From: Gammaproteobacteria bacterium | GTDB taxonomy: Bacteria > Pseudomonadota > Gammaproteobacteria > Ga0077536 | Assembly: GCA_024235015.1 (NCBI GenBank) | Contig: JACKNG010000007.1 | Coordinates: 226,501-290,500, forward strand | DNA: 64,000 bases | Reading direction: 5' to 3' | Shown: positions 43,861 to 53,632 of the stretch, in pieces | Layout of the letters: the number at the start of each line of letters is the position of its first letter | Position numbering within the stretch: the stretch's first letter is position 1 | Translations under genes and position numbers: made by a program | Notes under the pieces: model-generated | Told to the model about the DNA's origin: nothing | Databases searched by the model: none | The model's input: the letters and a program-made list of their open reading frames with translations, nothing else

Positions 43861-45711
43861 ATGGCACAGGTCATTCAGGAGGACGACGACGCGTCGGCGC
43901 GCGCGCTTCGAGCGGGCGCTGCAGCGAACCCTGGCGACGCGGTCGAGGGCCTGGCGGCGCGCCGTCGCACGGTGCTCGCCGAGCGGCTGCAGATCCTCAA
44001 TCGCAATACCTTGCCCATCCTGCTCGTGCATCTGGTCCTGGCGGCGGTCGTGGTCCTGAATCAGCGCGAGAGCCTGCCCACCGCGACTGCTTACACCTGG
44101 TGGATGGCCGTAGTCTTCATGGTGGTCCTGCGCCTGCTCCTGCATCGTGGCGTCGCCGCCCGCCGCGAGTGGAACGATGCCGCGCTGGCCGCCACCGCGC
44201 GCCAGTTCGTGCTCACCAGCGGCCTGGCCGGTGCACTGTGGGGGGCGACCGCGTTGCTGTTCTACCCGGGCAGTGCGGTGGCGACGCAGTTTCTCATCGT
44301 GGTCATCCTGGCCGGCATGGGCGCCGGCGCGGTGACCTCGCTCGTCATGTACATGCCGGCCTTCTATGCCTACCTGCTGCCCTCGTTACTGCCGCTGGCC
44401 TGGGTGTCGCTGCGCAACGGCGAGCCCGCGCACACCGCGCTGGGTTTCGCGACGGTGGTCTACGCCCTGGCACTGTGCTACTTCGGGCGCAATTTCTCGC
44501 GCTCACTGGTCGAATCGCTGGAGTTGCGCTACGAGAACGTCGACCTGGTCAAGGCCTTGCGCCTGCGCACGCGCCTGGCCGACGAGGCCAATGCGGCCAA
44601 GTCGCGCTTCCTCGCCGCTGCCAGCCACGATCTGCGCCAGCCGGTCCATGCCCTGTCCCTGTTCGTCGACTCGTTGGGCAATTGCCCGCTCGACGCGCGG
44701 TCGCGGGGCATCGCGGGACAGATCGACGCGGCAGTCGGTTCGCTGGACCGCATGTTCAGCAGCCTGCTCGATATCTCGCAACTCGAATCCGGGGCGGTTC
44801 CGGTCGAACGTGTCACCGTCGACGTCCAGCCGCTGGTCGCCGGCCTCGTCGCCGAGTTTGCGCCGCAGGCCAGGGACAAGGGCATCGCGGTTGAGACGGT
44901 CATCCTCATCGAGGCGGTCGAGACCGACCTCGCCCTGCTCGAACGTATCCTGCGCAACCTGATTGCCAACGCCGTGCGTTACACCGATGCCGGCCGCATC
45001 GTCATCAGCATCGCTGCGGATGGCGCGCGGGCGCGGTTCGAGATCCGCGATAGCGGGCGCGGTATCGCCGCCGCCGAGCAGGGCTTGATCTTCGAGGAGT
45101 TCCGCAAGCTCGACCGCACCGACCGCGATCCGCGCAAGGGGCTCGGGCTCGGGCTGGCCATCGTCAAGCGGGCAGCGGACCTCCTGGGCACGCGGATAGA
45201 CGTGTCGTCGGCGCCCGGCGCCGGCTCGACCTTCGCCTTCGATCTGCCCGCGGCACGGCCCGGCGCGCGGATCGTGTCGGCGGCGGCAGCGCGGACGACC
45301 TCGGCGACCGGCGAGCTGGATGACATGCGGGTGCTGGTCGTCGACGACGACCTCGGCATCCTGCGCGGCATGCGGACCCTGCTGCGCGACTGGGGCTGTG
45401 CGGTCAGATGCTGTGACTCGGCCGCGGCCGCAGAAGATGCCGTTGCTGGCGGCTACCGCCCGGACGCGGTCATCGTCGACTACCACCTCGACGATGCGGG
45501 TACCGGTCTCGATGTCATCGCCGCGCTTCGCGCCCGGGTCGGTGCCGACGTCCCGGCCGTGATCGTGACCGGCGACCCGGAACCGCCGACGAGCGCCGAC
45601 GCCGATGCCGCGGCGGTACAGATCCTGCTCAAGCCGGCCCCGCCGGCGCGTATCCGCAGTTTCCTGCGCAGCGCGCGCCGCCAGGCGCAGGGGAGTCGAG
45701 CGCGGGGCTGA
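43861..45711 (+). CDS. Hybrid sensor histidine kinase with C-terminal receiver
   Basis: Protein of 616 aa. A cytosolic N-terminal tail is followed by about six TM helices (residues ~55-215) with no large periplasmic domain, which suggests sensing in or at the membrane. HisKA follows with His256 in AASHDLRQPVHALSLF, an RpfC-like/NodV-like class with Q-P after the His. The HATPase has LIANAVRYTDAGR, RDSGRGIAAAEQGLIFEEF and GLGLGLAIVKR. The receiver domain (~490-610) has Asp540 in AVIVDYHLDD. It lies tail to tail with a NarL-type regulator (stops 1 bp apart), its probable partner. The stimulus is unknown. Confidence 0.93.
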   Translation: MAQVIQEDDDASARALRAGAAANPGDAVEGLAARRRTVLAERLQILNRNTLPILLVHLVLAAVVVLNQRESLPTATAYTWWMAVVFMVVLRLLLHRGVAARREWNDAALAATARQFVLTSGLAGALWGATALLFYPGSAVATQFLIVVILAGMGAGAVTSLVMYMPAFYAYLLPSLLPLAWVSLRNGEPAHTALGFATVVYALALCYFGRNFSRSLVESLELRYENVDLVKALRLRTRLADEANAAKSRFLAAASHDLRQPVHALSLFVDSLGNCPLDARSRGIAGQIDAAVGSLDRMFSSLLDISQLESGAVPVERVTVDVQPLVAGLVAEFAPQARDKGIAVETVILIEAVETDLALLERILRNLIANAVRYTDAGRIVISIAADGARARFEIRDSGRGIAAAEQGLIFEEFRKLDRTDRDPRKGLGLGLAIVKRAADLLGTRIDVSSAPGAGSTFAFDLPAARPGARIVSAAAARTTSATGELDDMRVLVVDDDLGILRGMRTLLRDWGCAVRCCDSAAAAEDAVAGGYRPDAVIVDYHLDDAGTGLDVIAALRARVGADVPAVIVTGDPEPPTSADADAAAVQILLKPAPPARIRSFLRSARRQAQGSRARG

Positions 45712-45712
45712 T

Positions 45713-46348
45713 TCAGGCGCCGGGCCGATCGTCGAGCAGGCCGAGTTCGCGGGCCCGGCGGGCGGCCTCGGTGCGATTGCGGGCCTCGAGGTGTTTCAGG
45801 ATGGCGGTGACGTGGACCTTGACCGTGGCCTCGGCCAGCGCGAGCTCGCGCGCGATGTCCTTGTTGGTGGCGCCGGCGGCGAGGTGCGCCAGCACCTCGA
45901 GCTGGCGGGCGGTCAGGCCTGCTGCCGCGCTGCTGCGGTCGTCGCGCGGCGCCTGCAGTACCTGGGCGGGGACGTAGATCTCGCCGGCGAGAACCAGGCG
46001 CACGGCGTGCAGCAGGATTTCCGGCGCCGCCGACTTGGGAATGAAGCCCATCGCGCCCTGGTCGAGCGCGGTGCGCATGAGGGCAGGCTGCGCGCTGGCC
46101 GACACGATCAGCACTGGCAGCAAGGGAAAATCGCGCACGAAGCGGCACAGCAGGTCGAGGTCGGCGCAATCCGGCAGGCCGAGATCGAGCAGCACCAGGT
46201 CGAGCGCGGGCTCGGCGCGCGCGACGGCGAGCGCCGCTTCGGCGCTGTCGGCCTCCAGGCAGCACACTTCACCGTCGAGCCGGCCGAGCAGCTGCTGCAG
46301 CCCGCCACGGATCAGGGCATGGTCATCGGCGATCAGGATTTTGAGCAC
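45713..46348 (-). CDS. NarL/FixJ-family response regulator
   Basis: Protein of 211 aa: a receiver (1-~120) with Asp8-Asp9, phospho-acceptor Asp55 in LVLLDLGLPD and Lys in GFIPKSAAPEI. A LuxR-type HTH follows (~145-205), GLTARQLEVLAHLAAGATNK with DIARELALAEATVKVHVTAIL. It is convergent with the hybrid kinase and divergent from the giant surface-protein gene, whose promoter region lies 330 bp upstream. It is therefore the obvious candidate to control that gene, its own expression, or both. Partner and target assignments are from position. Confidence 0.94.
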   Translation of the reverse strand: MLKILIADDHALIRGGLQQLLGRLDGEVCCLEADSAEAALAVARAEPALDLVLLDLGLPDCADLDLLCRFVRDFPLLPVLIVSASAQPALMRTALDQGAMGFIPKSAAPEILLHAVRLVLAGEIYVPAQVLQAPRDDRSSAAAGLTARQLEVLAHLAAGATNKDIARELALAEATVKVHVTAILKHLEARNRTEAARRARELGLLDDRPGA

Positions 46349-46677
46349 GGGGCGGGCGCTACGTCAGTTCGGGGCGGGATCCGGTGTCCGGGTGAAACAG
46401 CCGCGGCGCGGCGCGGCGGCGACGTGTGTTCGCACAGGCGGCACGTTCATCGTGTCTGGCTCGCGCCGCTCGCGGTCGCCGCGTGGGAAACCCCGAGCTT
46501 GTACGCGAACACATTCACCTGCCTGCTAGTACTTTGGTCGTAATTCCAATGGCCAGGTGCCTTGCGGCGTCTGGGCGATACCGCGCCATCGGGCCGATCG
46601 CTACGATCCCTCGAAATCAGACGAGGTGGCGGGATGCCGGCCGCGCCAGCGCGGCGCCTCCGACGGACGCAAATTAC
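46349..46677. promoter_or_regulatory. Divergent promoter region between regulator and surface-protein gene
   Basis: A 329-bp gap. It contains an AT-rich island, CTAGTACTTTGGTCGTAATT (46526-46545), unlike the surrounding ~65-70% GC sequence, and CTAGTAC is a perfect 7-bp palindrome except for its centre. This is the best candidate binding site for the NarL-type regulator. No ribosome site of normal strength precedes the ATG at 46678 (GGACG only). Confidence 0.4.
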
Positions 46678-49600
46678 ATGATGCCAACGACTATCGCACC
46701 AAGCGACCGTGTGACTCGTCTCACGGTCACGCGGACCCGGGTGGCCGTCGCCCTGGCTGCCGCACTCTTCGGCGGACCCCTGGCGGCCGCCGATACCACG
46801 GTCAACTTCGGGCCCAACGGCGGTTTCCTGTTCGATCTCTCCGGCAACCGCCCCAACACCCGCTACGAGTACTCGACCGGCGATGCGCTGGTCGCGCACG
46901 TCAATGCGGCCGGCTCCGTCGGCGGTATCACGGGGTCGCGGAATGCCCTCATCTTCCCGGAAGTGACGGCGTTCGGCCAGACCATCATCCCCGAGATCCG
47001 GGCAGACACCCGTACGGGCCTGAAATTCTCCACCGCGATCAATGCCTATGCCGGGGTCGAGATCACCGCCGGCTTCGAGACCGGCGCCGGCGACATCAGC
47101 GGGCAGTACCAGCTGGGCCCCAGCCTGACCCTGCCCGACCAGGTCCGCGCCGGGGAGTTCTTCGCCGTGCGCGGCAATACCAACATCGCCACGGCGGGCC
47201 TCGATTTCAACGTCGCCCTGCCGTCCCTGGATCTCGGCATGGACGTCGTCCTGGGCGGCGGCGCCAGTGGCAGTCTCGAGTACGGGCTGTTTCCGCTGGT
47301 CGGCTACGACATCGGGCGCTTCAACTTCAACCTGCCGGACATCCGCCTGCCGGTGTTCGATCTCGGCATCGATTTCAACCTGCCGAACCTGCCCGATTTC
47401 AGCTTTCTCGACATTCCCAACCTGATTCCGCCCAACCAGCAGGACGACGCGTTCTACCGTAAGAAACTGCCGACCGTCGATCCGCTGAAACCGGCGGGCC
47501 CCGGGCCGCTCGCCTCGTTCGGCGAGATCGTGCTGGTCAATCCCTCCAAGAGCGCGACCTCCAGCGGCCCGGTGGTCGACGGCAATGCCGTGGTCACCAG
47601 CACCAAGGGCGACCTGCTCCGCCTCGGCCTCGATCTCGACGGCATCGCCAGCTACGCCACCACCGGGGTGTCCTTCACCGGCCTCGAACTCAAGATCCAG
47701 CCCGGGACGGTCAACCTCGCGACGGTCGGCTACGACCTCATCGACGTCAAGTACGGGCTCGAAGTCGGCTACGAGATCGAGAACCGCGTCGACACCTTCC
47801 TCGAGGTCGACATCGACTTCACCGACGCCCTCACCGGCGACGCCGTCGACGTCATGTTGCGCGACGGCAACCAGGTCAGCATTGCGAACACCTTCTCCGG
47901 GCGCTTCGACCAGCTGCCGGAAATCGCCCTGCTCGGGGCCGCCGACGTCGAGATGCACCTCGATTTCACCGGGCTCAAGCGGCAACTCTCGCAGAAGGGC
48001 TCGCTCACCTTCGGCGACTACATGGAACTCAAGGCGCTGGCCGCGCATGCCAGCGTGCTCGGTGGCGTGGCCAGCATCGATCTCGGCCCCCTGTACTACA
48101 GCAAGTTCGAGCTGGCCGGCGAGTTCGCCAATCTCGACGTCTACGACGTCGCCGTCACCCTGGGTGATCTCGGGTTGATCGACGGCCTGTTCGACGGCAC
48201 CGCGATGATCAACGCGATACCGAGCGTCGACGCCTACGTGGAGACGTCCGCCCTGTTCATTTCGGGCGCACTCGACCCGGGCGAGTTCACCTTGCTGTCG
48301 AATCACCAGAACGCCGCTGCTACCCCCAGCGCCGATCTCGTGCTCGCGATCGGTCGCGGTGATGCCACCGCCCGCGCGCGCGCCGAACTCGCGCCGCTGT
48401 TGTATCGCCTGGATGCGGACGTCGACCGGCAACTTGCCGGCCTCTACGTCGCCAGCGGATCGGTACTCGCCATCGGCGATTTCGCCGTCCATACCGCGAC
48501 CGTGCGCACGAGTTCGATCGACAACGATGGCCTCATCGATGGTACGCCGGGGCAGATCCGGAAGAATTCGACCCTGCGCCTGCTGAGCATCAATGCCGAC
48601 GGCGTGCTCAACATCCGTGGCGACGGCGAGATTCGCTTCGGTGCCAGCGGCGGCATCGAGGCCGGCACGCTCATCAACGGCGCCGGCCATACGCTGACTT
48701 ACGAGCGCAATAACCGCGACCCCGCGCCCGGCGGCAATCAGCGCATGCTCAAGGGCAAGTTCCAGGTGACCAATCAGGGCACGCTGCAGGCGACCGACGG
48801 CGGCATGCTCGACGTCAACACGCCTTACTTCCTCAACGAGGCCGGGGCGACGGTGCGTGCGCATGACAGCATCCTCCGCTTCCGGCCGTACACGGCGGGC
48901 GCGACGGGCGGCCTGTTCGAGAACGCGGGGCTGGTCGAGGTGCGCGGCATCGGTGGACAGGTCGACATCGCCCTGCCGCGGCTGCGCGGCGCCGCCTACA
49001 CCTTTGGCCAGGAGCCGACCGCGCGCGGGGTGTTCCGCGCCGACGGCCTGGTCAACAGCATCGCCGTCAGCAAGGGCAATGGCAGCGGCCTGACCCTCGA
49101 CGGCGCGCTCGAGTTCCTCGCGCTCAACGGCGGCGACGTCAGCTTCGCCAACGAGATCCTGCTCAGTGGTGACCTCCGCCTCGTCACCGAGTCCGGCGGC
49201 CGCCTGTTCCTCAATGGCCTGCAGCGCGAGTATGACGACGCCCACGTCGAGATCGACAACGCCGGCATCCTCGACCTGCAGTCCGGCATCACCTCGCTGC
49301 GCCCGCTCGGCAGCCTGTGCCCCACGTGCCCGCCGGCGCAACCGGCCATCCGTCCCATCGACCTGGTCAACACCGGCACGGTCATCGTGCGTGCCGGCGC
49401 GGGCTTCGCCTTCGACGTCGACATCGTCGACTACGCCGAGGGTGGCGCGAGCTTCGATGCCGGCAGCTGGCGCCTGATCGGCCAGCAGAAGGTCTTCGAC
49501 AACACCGCCGCGGTCGACATCGCCGATCGTCGCAGCGACGTCGCCGTGGTCGACATCCGCGTCAGCGAGGTGTTCGGCAACGCGGCGCGCTTCGCTGACC

Positions 49601-52074
49601 TGGCCTTCGACGAGGTCCTCGATCCCGCTACCGGCGAGGTCGTCTCGGTCTCCTCGGACATCAGCGCGCTCGACACGCGCCTGGTCTACAACGACAGCGC
49701 GGTCTACCTCTCGGGTGCGGCGAAGTTCGATTACTTCAACACCGTCGAGGTCAACCGCGGCACGCTGGAGCTGGTCAAGGGCCAGCAGTTCCACACAGCC
49801 ACGACCTTCGAGAATCGCGGCGGCACCACGCGCGTCGACGAGGGCGGCGGGCTGCACGTCAACGGCGCGCTGCTCGTCAACGGCGGCGAGGTCGCGATCG
49901 GTACCGTGGCGGGCGGGGGCGCGACGCCTAACTACAGTCGCCTGACCGTTGCCGGCGCGATGCTGGAGCAGCCGGATGGCAGCAGTGCGGCGCGTGCGGT
50001 CGAAATCAACGGCGGCACCCTGCACCTCGGCGCCTACGCGAACCTCGGCCTGGGCGCGCAGCCGCTGATGGCGGCGACGGGCTTCGGCGGTCTCGCGCTC
50101 GCCGCCGGCCACACCTGGGTCGTGCGCGACGCCGTCAGCGTCGACGCCAACGGCGACGAGATCGTCGTCCCCGGCCGCATCCTGCTCGACACCCGCGGTG
50201 GCCTGCTGGCGGCCGGCAACGTCGCCACCAATGGCGTGGCCGAGATCCACGAAAGCGACGCCACCGTGGTGCTCGACGGCACCCAGGCGAGTTTCGGCGG
50301 TCTCGGCTACCTCGAACGCAACCGCGGCACCCTGCGCCTGCAGGGCGGAGCGCACTTCGAGCGCCTCGACGGCGACGTCCTGAGTGACAATTTCTACAAC
50401 TCGGCCGGCGCCCTGCTCGACGTCGCGAGCGGACGTTTCACTTTCGCGCCGGGTACGGTGGCGCGGGTATTCAATGCCGGTGCCATCGACATCGGCCGTG
50501 ACGGCTACCTCGAAGCGCAGGACATCCGCCGCCACGGCGGCGTCGGCGGTGACATCAAGGTGGCCGGCGTACTCAATCTCAGCGGGCCGCTCGAGGCCAG
50601 CGCGCTCGAACTCGTCGACGGCGTCATCGTGGCGTCGGCGATCGACCTCGATGGTGCCGCCGGCGTCCACGCCAGCGGGGACACGTTCGTCGCGCCGAGT
50701 TTCACGGGCGGTGGTGGTTCCAACGGCGGCAGCACGACGATCAGCGGCGGCAGGCTCGGTGCCATTCCGCTCTCCGCCCGCGGTGGCAACGGCGGCAACG
50801 GCGCCTCAAACGATCCGCTCCTGGGTGGAACCACCGGACACGGCGGCGCCGGCGGCAGCGGTGGCGCGCAGTTCGTGCATGGCGGGGCGTTCGATGGCGC
50901 CACGTTCGACCTGCGCGGTGGCACGGGCGGCAGCGGGGCCGCCGGGTTCAACGGCGTCCTGAGCGACACCGCCGGCGGTAACGGCGGCACCGGCGGTAAC
51001 GGCGGTACCCTCAGCATCGACGGTGGCCTGCTGGTCGCCGGTGGCGCGTTCGATCTCCGCGGCGGCACCGGCGGCAAGGGTGGCAACGGCGTGATCTCCT
51101 TCTACGGTGGCACCCGCGCTGGCAACGGTGGGCGCGGCGGCAATGGCGGCAATGTCCTGCTCGAAGACGGCGAACTGCGCCTGCTGACGGGCAGCCTGGA
51201 CCTGCGTGGCGGTGCCGGCGGCAGCGGCGGCAGCGGCCGCAACAGCGCCCTGAGCGGCCGTGACGGGGCGGCTGGCGCCGCCGGCCGCCTGACCGTGGAC
51301 GGCGGCACCCTGACCACCACCGCCGTGCAGTTCGACACGGCCATCCAGGGCAACGTCAGCTTCACCACCGGCACCCTGCATTTCACCGACGAGAGTTTCG
51401 CACTCGATGGTTCCAGCAACCGCCTGAACGCGCTCCTCGGTGCCACCGGCAAGACCCTCGGCAGCGGCCGTACCCTGGCCTTCGATCACGCCCTCGAGCT
51501 GGCGCCGGGCAGCACGCTCGATCTCGCCGGCGGCATGCTGCGGGCCGGCACCTTGGTCGCCCCTGACGGCTTCCTGCTCGACGGCGGCGTGCTCTCGGTC
51601 GACCAGTTGCAGGGCGACCTGCGCCAGCTCGGCGGAACCCTCGCGCCCGGCCAGTCGCCGGGGCTGACCACCATCGACGGCGACTACCTGCTCGACACCG
51701 GCGGGACCCTGGCGCTCGAACTCGGCGGGCTCGAACGCGGTGTCGGCTACGACGCGGTCGACGTCACCGGCACGGCGACCCTGCTCGGCCTGCTCGAGGT
51801 GAGCCTGATCGACGACTTCCTGCCCGCCGCGGGCGATCGCTTCGAGCTGCTCAGCGCCGACACCATCGCCGGCACGTTCGATGCGGTGGTGCTCGCCGCG
51901 CTGCCGCTGGACTGGAGCTGGTCGCTCGATTTCGTGCTCGACCCGGTGGGACGCGATGCCCTGTTCCTGACCGCCACCGCGCCGGTACCGCTGCCGGCCG
52001 CGGCCTGGTTGCTGCTGAGCGGCCTGTTCCTGCTCGGGCGGCGCGCGCGGCGGCCATCGGACCACGCCGGCTGA
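46678..52074 (+). CDS. Giant VPLPA-CTERM surface protein with glycine-rich repeats
   Basis: Secreted, envelope-anchored protein of 1798 aa that I cannot match to a named family. Signal peptide residues 1-38 (cut after PLAAA). Residues ~40-600 are a unique beta-rich domain with PDFSFLDIPNLIPPNQQDD. About 600-1350 are passenger-like beta-helix turns of the kind NQGTLQATDGGMLDVN. Residues ~1355-1543 form four glycine-rich repeats. About 1600-1765 hold the autotransporter-like closing segment with LAPGQSPGLTTIDGDY. V1770PLPAAAW, a hydrophobic helix and RRARR form the VPLPA-CTERM sorting signal. An adhesin or structural surface role is inferred. Start: the first of two adjacent ATGs. Confidence 0.88.
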   Translation: MMPTTIAPSDRVTRLTVTRTRVAVALAAALFGGPLAAADTTVNFGPNGGFLFDLSGNRPNTRYEYSTGDALVAHVNAAGSVGGITGSRNALIFPEVTAFGQTIIPEIRADTRTGLKFSTAINAYAGVEITAGFETGAGDISGQYQLGPSLTLPDQVRAGEFFAVRGNTNIATAGLDFNVALPSLDLGMDVVLGGGASGSLEYGLFPLVGYDIGRFNFNLPDIRLPVFDLGIDFNLPNLPDFSFLDIPNLIPPNQQDDAFYRKKLPTVDPLKPAGPGPLASFGEIVLVNPSKSATSSGPVVDGNAVVTSTKGDLLRLGLDLDGIASYATTGVSFTGLELKIQPGTVNLATVGYDLIDVKYGLEVGYEIENRVDTFLEVDIDFTDALTGDAVDVMLRDGNQVSIANTFSGRFDQLPEIALLGAADVEMHLDFTGLKRQLSQKGSLTFGDYMELKALAAHASVLGGVASIDLGPLYYSKFELAGEFANLDVYDVAVTLGDLGLIDGLFDGTAMINAIPSVDAYVETSALFISGALDPGEFTLLSNHQNAAATPSADLVLAIGRGDATARARAELAPLLYRLDADVDRQLAGLYVASGSVLAIGDFAVHTATVRTSSIDNDGLIDGTPGQIRKNSTLRLLSINADGVLNIRGDGEIRFGASGGIEAGTLINGAGHTLTYERNNRDPAPGGNQRMLKGKFQVTNQGTLQATDGGMLDVNTPYFLNEAGATVRAHDSILRFRPYTAGATGGLFENAGLVEVRGIGGQVDIALPRLRGAAYTFGQEPTARGVFRADGLVNSIAVSKGNGSGLTLDGALEFLALNGGDVSFANEILLSGDLRLVTESGGRLFLNGLQREYDDAHVEIDNAGILDLQSGITSLRPLGSLCPTCPPAQPAIRPIDLVNTGTVIVRAGAGFAFDVDIVDYAEGGASFDAGSWRLIGQQKVFDNTAAVDIADRRSDVAVVDIRVSEVFGNAARFADLAFDEVLDPATGEVVSVSSDISALDTRLVYNDSAVYLSGAAKFDYFNTVEVNRGTLELVKGQQFHTATTFENRGGTTRVDEGGGLHVNGALLVNGGEVAIGTVAGGGATPNYSRLTVAGAMLEQPDGSSAARAVEINGGTLHLGAYANLGLGAQPLMAATGFGGLALAAGHTWVVRDAVSVDANGDEIVVPGRILLDTRGGLLAAGNVATNGVAEIHESDATVVLDGTQASFGGLGYLERNRGTLRLQGGAHFERLDGDVLSDNFYNSAGALLDVASGRFTFAPGTVARVFNAGAIDIGRDGYLEAQDIRRHGGVGGDIKVAGVLNLSGPLEASALELVDGVIVASAIDLDGAAGVHASGDTFVAPSFTGGGGSNGGSTTISGGRLGAIPLSARGGNGGNGASNDPLLGGTTGHGGAGGSGGAQFVHGGAFDGATFDLRGGTGGSGAAGFNGVLSDTAGGNGGTGGNGGTLSIDGGLLVAGGAFDLRGGTGGKGGNGVISFYGGTRAGNGGRGGNGGNVLLEDGELRLLTGSLDLRGGAGGSGGSGRNSALSGRDGAAGAAGRLTVDGGTLTTTAVQFDTAIQGNVSFTTGTLHFTDESFALDGSSNRLNALLGATGKTLGSGRTLAFDHALELAPGSTLDLAGGMLRAGTLVAPDGFLLDGGVLSVDQLQGDLRQLGGTLAPGQSPGLTTIDGDYLLDTGGTLALELGGLERGVGYDAVDVTGTATLLGLLEVSLIDDFLPAAGDRFELLSADTIAGTFDAVVLAALPLDWSWSLDFVLDPVGRDALFLTATAPVPLPAAAWLLLSGLFLLGRRARRPSDHAG
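50740..51306 (+). repeat. Four ~45-residue glycine-rich protein repeats (PGRS-like)
   Basis: Within the giant protein, four units share the pattern (F/L)-x-L/A-R-G-G-x-G-G-x-G, a spacer of 10-15 residues, then G-G-x-G-G-x-G-G, and a close of the form x-(L/V)-x-(I/V)-D-G-G. Examples are LSARGGNGGNG, FDLRGGTGGSG, FDLRGGTGGKG and LDLRGGAGGSG. Their DNA is dominated by GGCGGCAACGGCGG-like triplets. Confidence 0.8.
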
Positions 52075-52086
52075 ACGCCGCGCGGG

Positions 52087-52112
52087 CCCGGCGCCACGGC
52101 GTTCGCGCCGGG
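52087..52112 (+). terminator. Hairpin after the giant surface-protein gene
   Basis: An 8-bp stem (CCCGGCGC/GCGCCGGG) and 10-nt loop starting 13 nt past the stop. It is followed by CGTCCCGCTCCTGT, without a true U-tract. Confidence 0.4.
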
Positions 52113-52255
52113 GCGTCCCGCTCCTGTATGGTGGGGCCGACGCCCCGGGATGCCGGGCCGGCCCGGGGGCTGGCCGGGCGCACTGACCGGCCGAGATCTT
52201 CGTCGTCGCCGGCGGGCCGGACGCGTCGCCCCGTGATGACCAGCAAGCCGTAACC

Positions 52256-53632
52256 ATGCCAGACTTTTTCCGCGCGCTGCTCGCGCTCGCCCTGTGCCTC
52301 ACCCTGAACGTTGCGCTCGCCGCGGACACCGCGCTCGACCGCCTCGCACGCTACGTCGAGATCGATACCAGCAACCCGCCGGGCAACGAGTCGCGCGGCA
52401 TCGCCTTTCTCGCCGGCGTGCTGGATGCCGCCGGGATTTCCTACCACACGGCGGAATCGGCGCCGGGGCGCGGCAACCTGTGGGCGCGCCTGCACGGCGG
52501 CGACGCGCCCGCGCTGGTCTTGCTGCACCACGTCGACGTGGTGCCGGCCACCGCCGCGGCCTGGCAGACGCCGCCGTTCACCGCGGTCAGCACCGCCGGC
52601 AACCTGGCCGGTCGCGGGGCGCTCGACACCAAGGGCCTCGGCATCGCCCACCTCGAAGCCTTCCTCGCCCTGCATCGCAGTGGCGCCGCCCTCACCCGTG
52701 ACGTCATCTTCATGGCCACGGCCGACGAGGAGGCGGGCGGTGCGCTCGGCGCGGGTTGGCTGGTCGAACACCACCCGGAGAGCTTCGCCGGGGCCGGTTT
52801 CCTGCTCAACGAGGGCGGCGCCGGCATCGCCACGGAGGGTGGCCTGCGGTTCCAGATCGAACTCGCCCAGAAGCGCCCGCTGTGGCTGCGCCTGGTCGCC
52901 AGCGATCGTCCCGGCCACGGCTCGAGTCCGCGCCCGACGTCGGCGCCGGGACGACTGGTCGCCGCGCTGGAACGCATCCGCACCCGACCCTTCCCGGCGC
53001 GCGTGATCGCGCCGGTCGAGCGCATGTTCGCCGGCATCGCCGCGCAGGCCGGGGACGAGTGGGCGGCGCCGTTCGCCGATATCCGGGGCGCCATCGCGGA
53101 CGAGGATTTCCTCGCCCGCCTGCAGGCGGCCAAGCCGCACCTGCACGCATTGCTGCGCAACACCTGCTCGATCACCGTGCTCGCAGGCAGCAGCAAGGTC
53201 AACGTGGTACCGCCGACGGCGAGCGCCGAACTCGATTGCCGCATCCTGCCCGACCAGGATGCCGCGGCTTTCCTCGCCGACATCACCACGCGCGTGGCCG
53301 ACGACGCCATCCGCATCGAGCCCACCCTCAGCTTCGCCGCTGCCGCCTCGGCTGCCGACACCGCGCTGTTCCGCCTGCTCGCCCGGGTGAGCACGGCGCA
53401 CTACCCCGGCGCCGCGGTGGTGCCGACGGTGGCGGGTGGGTTCACCGACAGCCACTACTTCCGCGAACGCGGCATCACCAGCTACGGCTACGCGCCGTTC
53501 GTCATCCCCGAAGCCGATCTCGGCGGCGTACATGGCAACGACGAGCGCATCGGTATCGCGAGCTTCGAGCGCGGGGTCGCGATGATGACGGAGATCGTGC
53601 GCGCCTTTGCGACCGCCGATGGCGAACGCTAG
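52256..53632 (+). CDS. Exported M20/M25/M40 family metallopeptidase
   Basis: Zinc peptidase/amidohydrolase of 458 aa with a signal peptide (FFRALLALALCLTLNVALAA). Metal and catalytic residues: His in VLLHHVDVVPA (~residue 96), the bridging Asp in GRGALDTKGLG, the Glu-Glu pair in ATADEEAGG, and the last His in GGFTDSHYFRERGI. A dimerisation/lid domain sits at ~220-350. The group includes carboxypeptidases and N-acyl-amino-acid hydrolases; the periplasmic location is inferred from the signal. It starts at an ATG 8 nt after an AAG stretch with a weak ribosome site. Monocistronic. Confidence 0.91.
   Translation: MPDFFRALLALALCLTLNVALAADTALDRLARYVEIDTSNPPGNESRGIAFLAGVLDAAGISYHTAESAPGRGNLWARLHGGDAPALVLLHHVDVVPATAAAWQTPPFTAVSTAGNLAGRGALDTKGLGIAHLEAFLALHRSGAALTRDVIFMATADEEAGGALGAGWLVEHHPESFAGAGFLLNEGGAGIATEGGLRFQIELAQKRPLWLRLVASDRPGHGSSPRPTSAPGRLVAALERIRTRPFPARVIAPVERMFAGIAAQAGDEWAAPFADIRGAIADEDFLARLQAAKPHLHALLRNTCSITVLAGSSKVNVVPPTASAELDCRILPDQDAAAFLADITTRVADDAIRIEPTLSFAAAASAADTALFRLLARVSTAHYPGAAVVPTVAGGFTDSHYFRERGITSYGYAPFVIPEADLGGVHGNDERIGIASFERGVAMMTEIVRAFATADGER

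Noticed and set aside
46447..50670. 1407-codon minus-strand open frame under the surface-protein gene
   Set aside because: Strand-symmetric third-position GC makes such shadows; the plus strand has signal peptide, repeats and CTERM tail, the minus has none.
50700..51300. Possible CRISPR or tandem DNA repeat array
   Set aside because: Repeats are in the protein (Gly-rich units of varying spacer), in frame, and not identical at DNA level.
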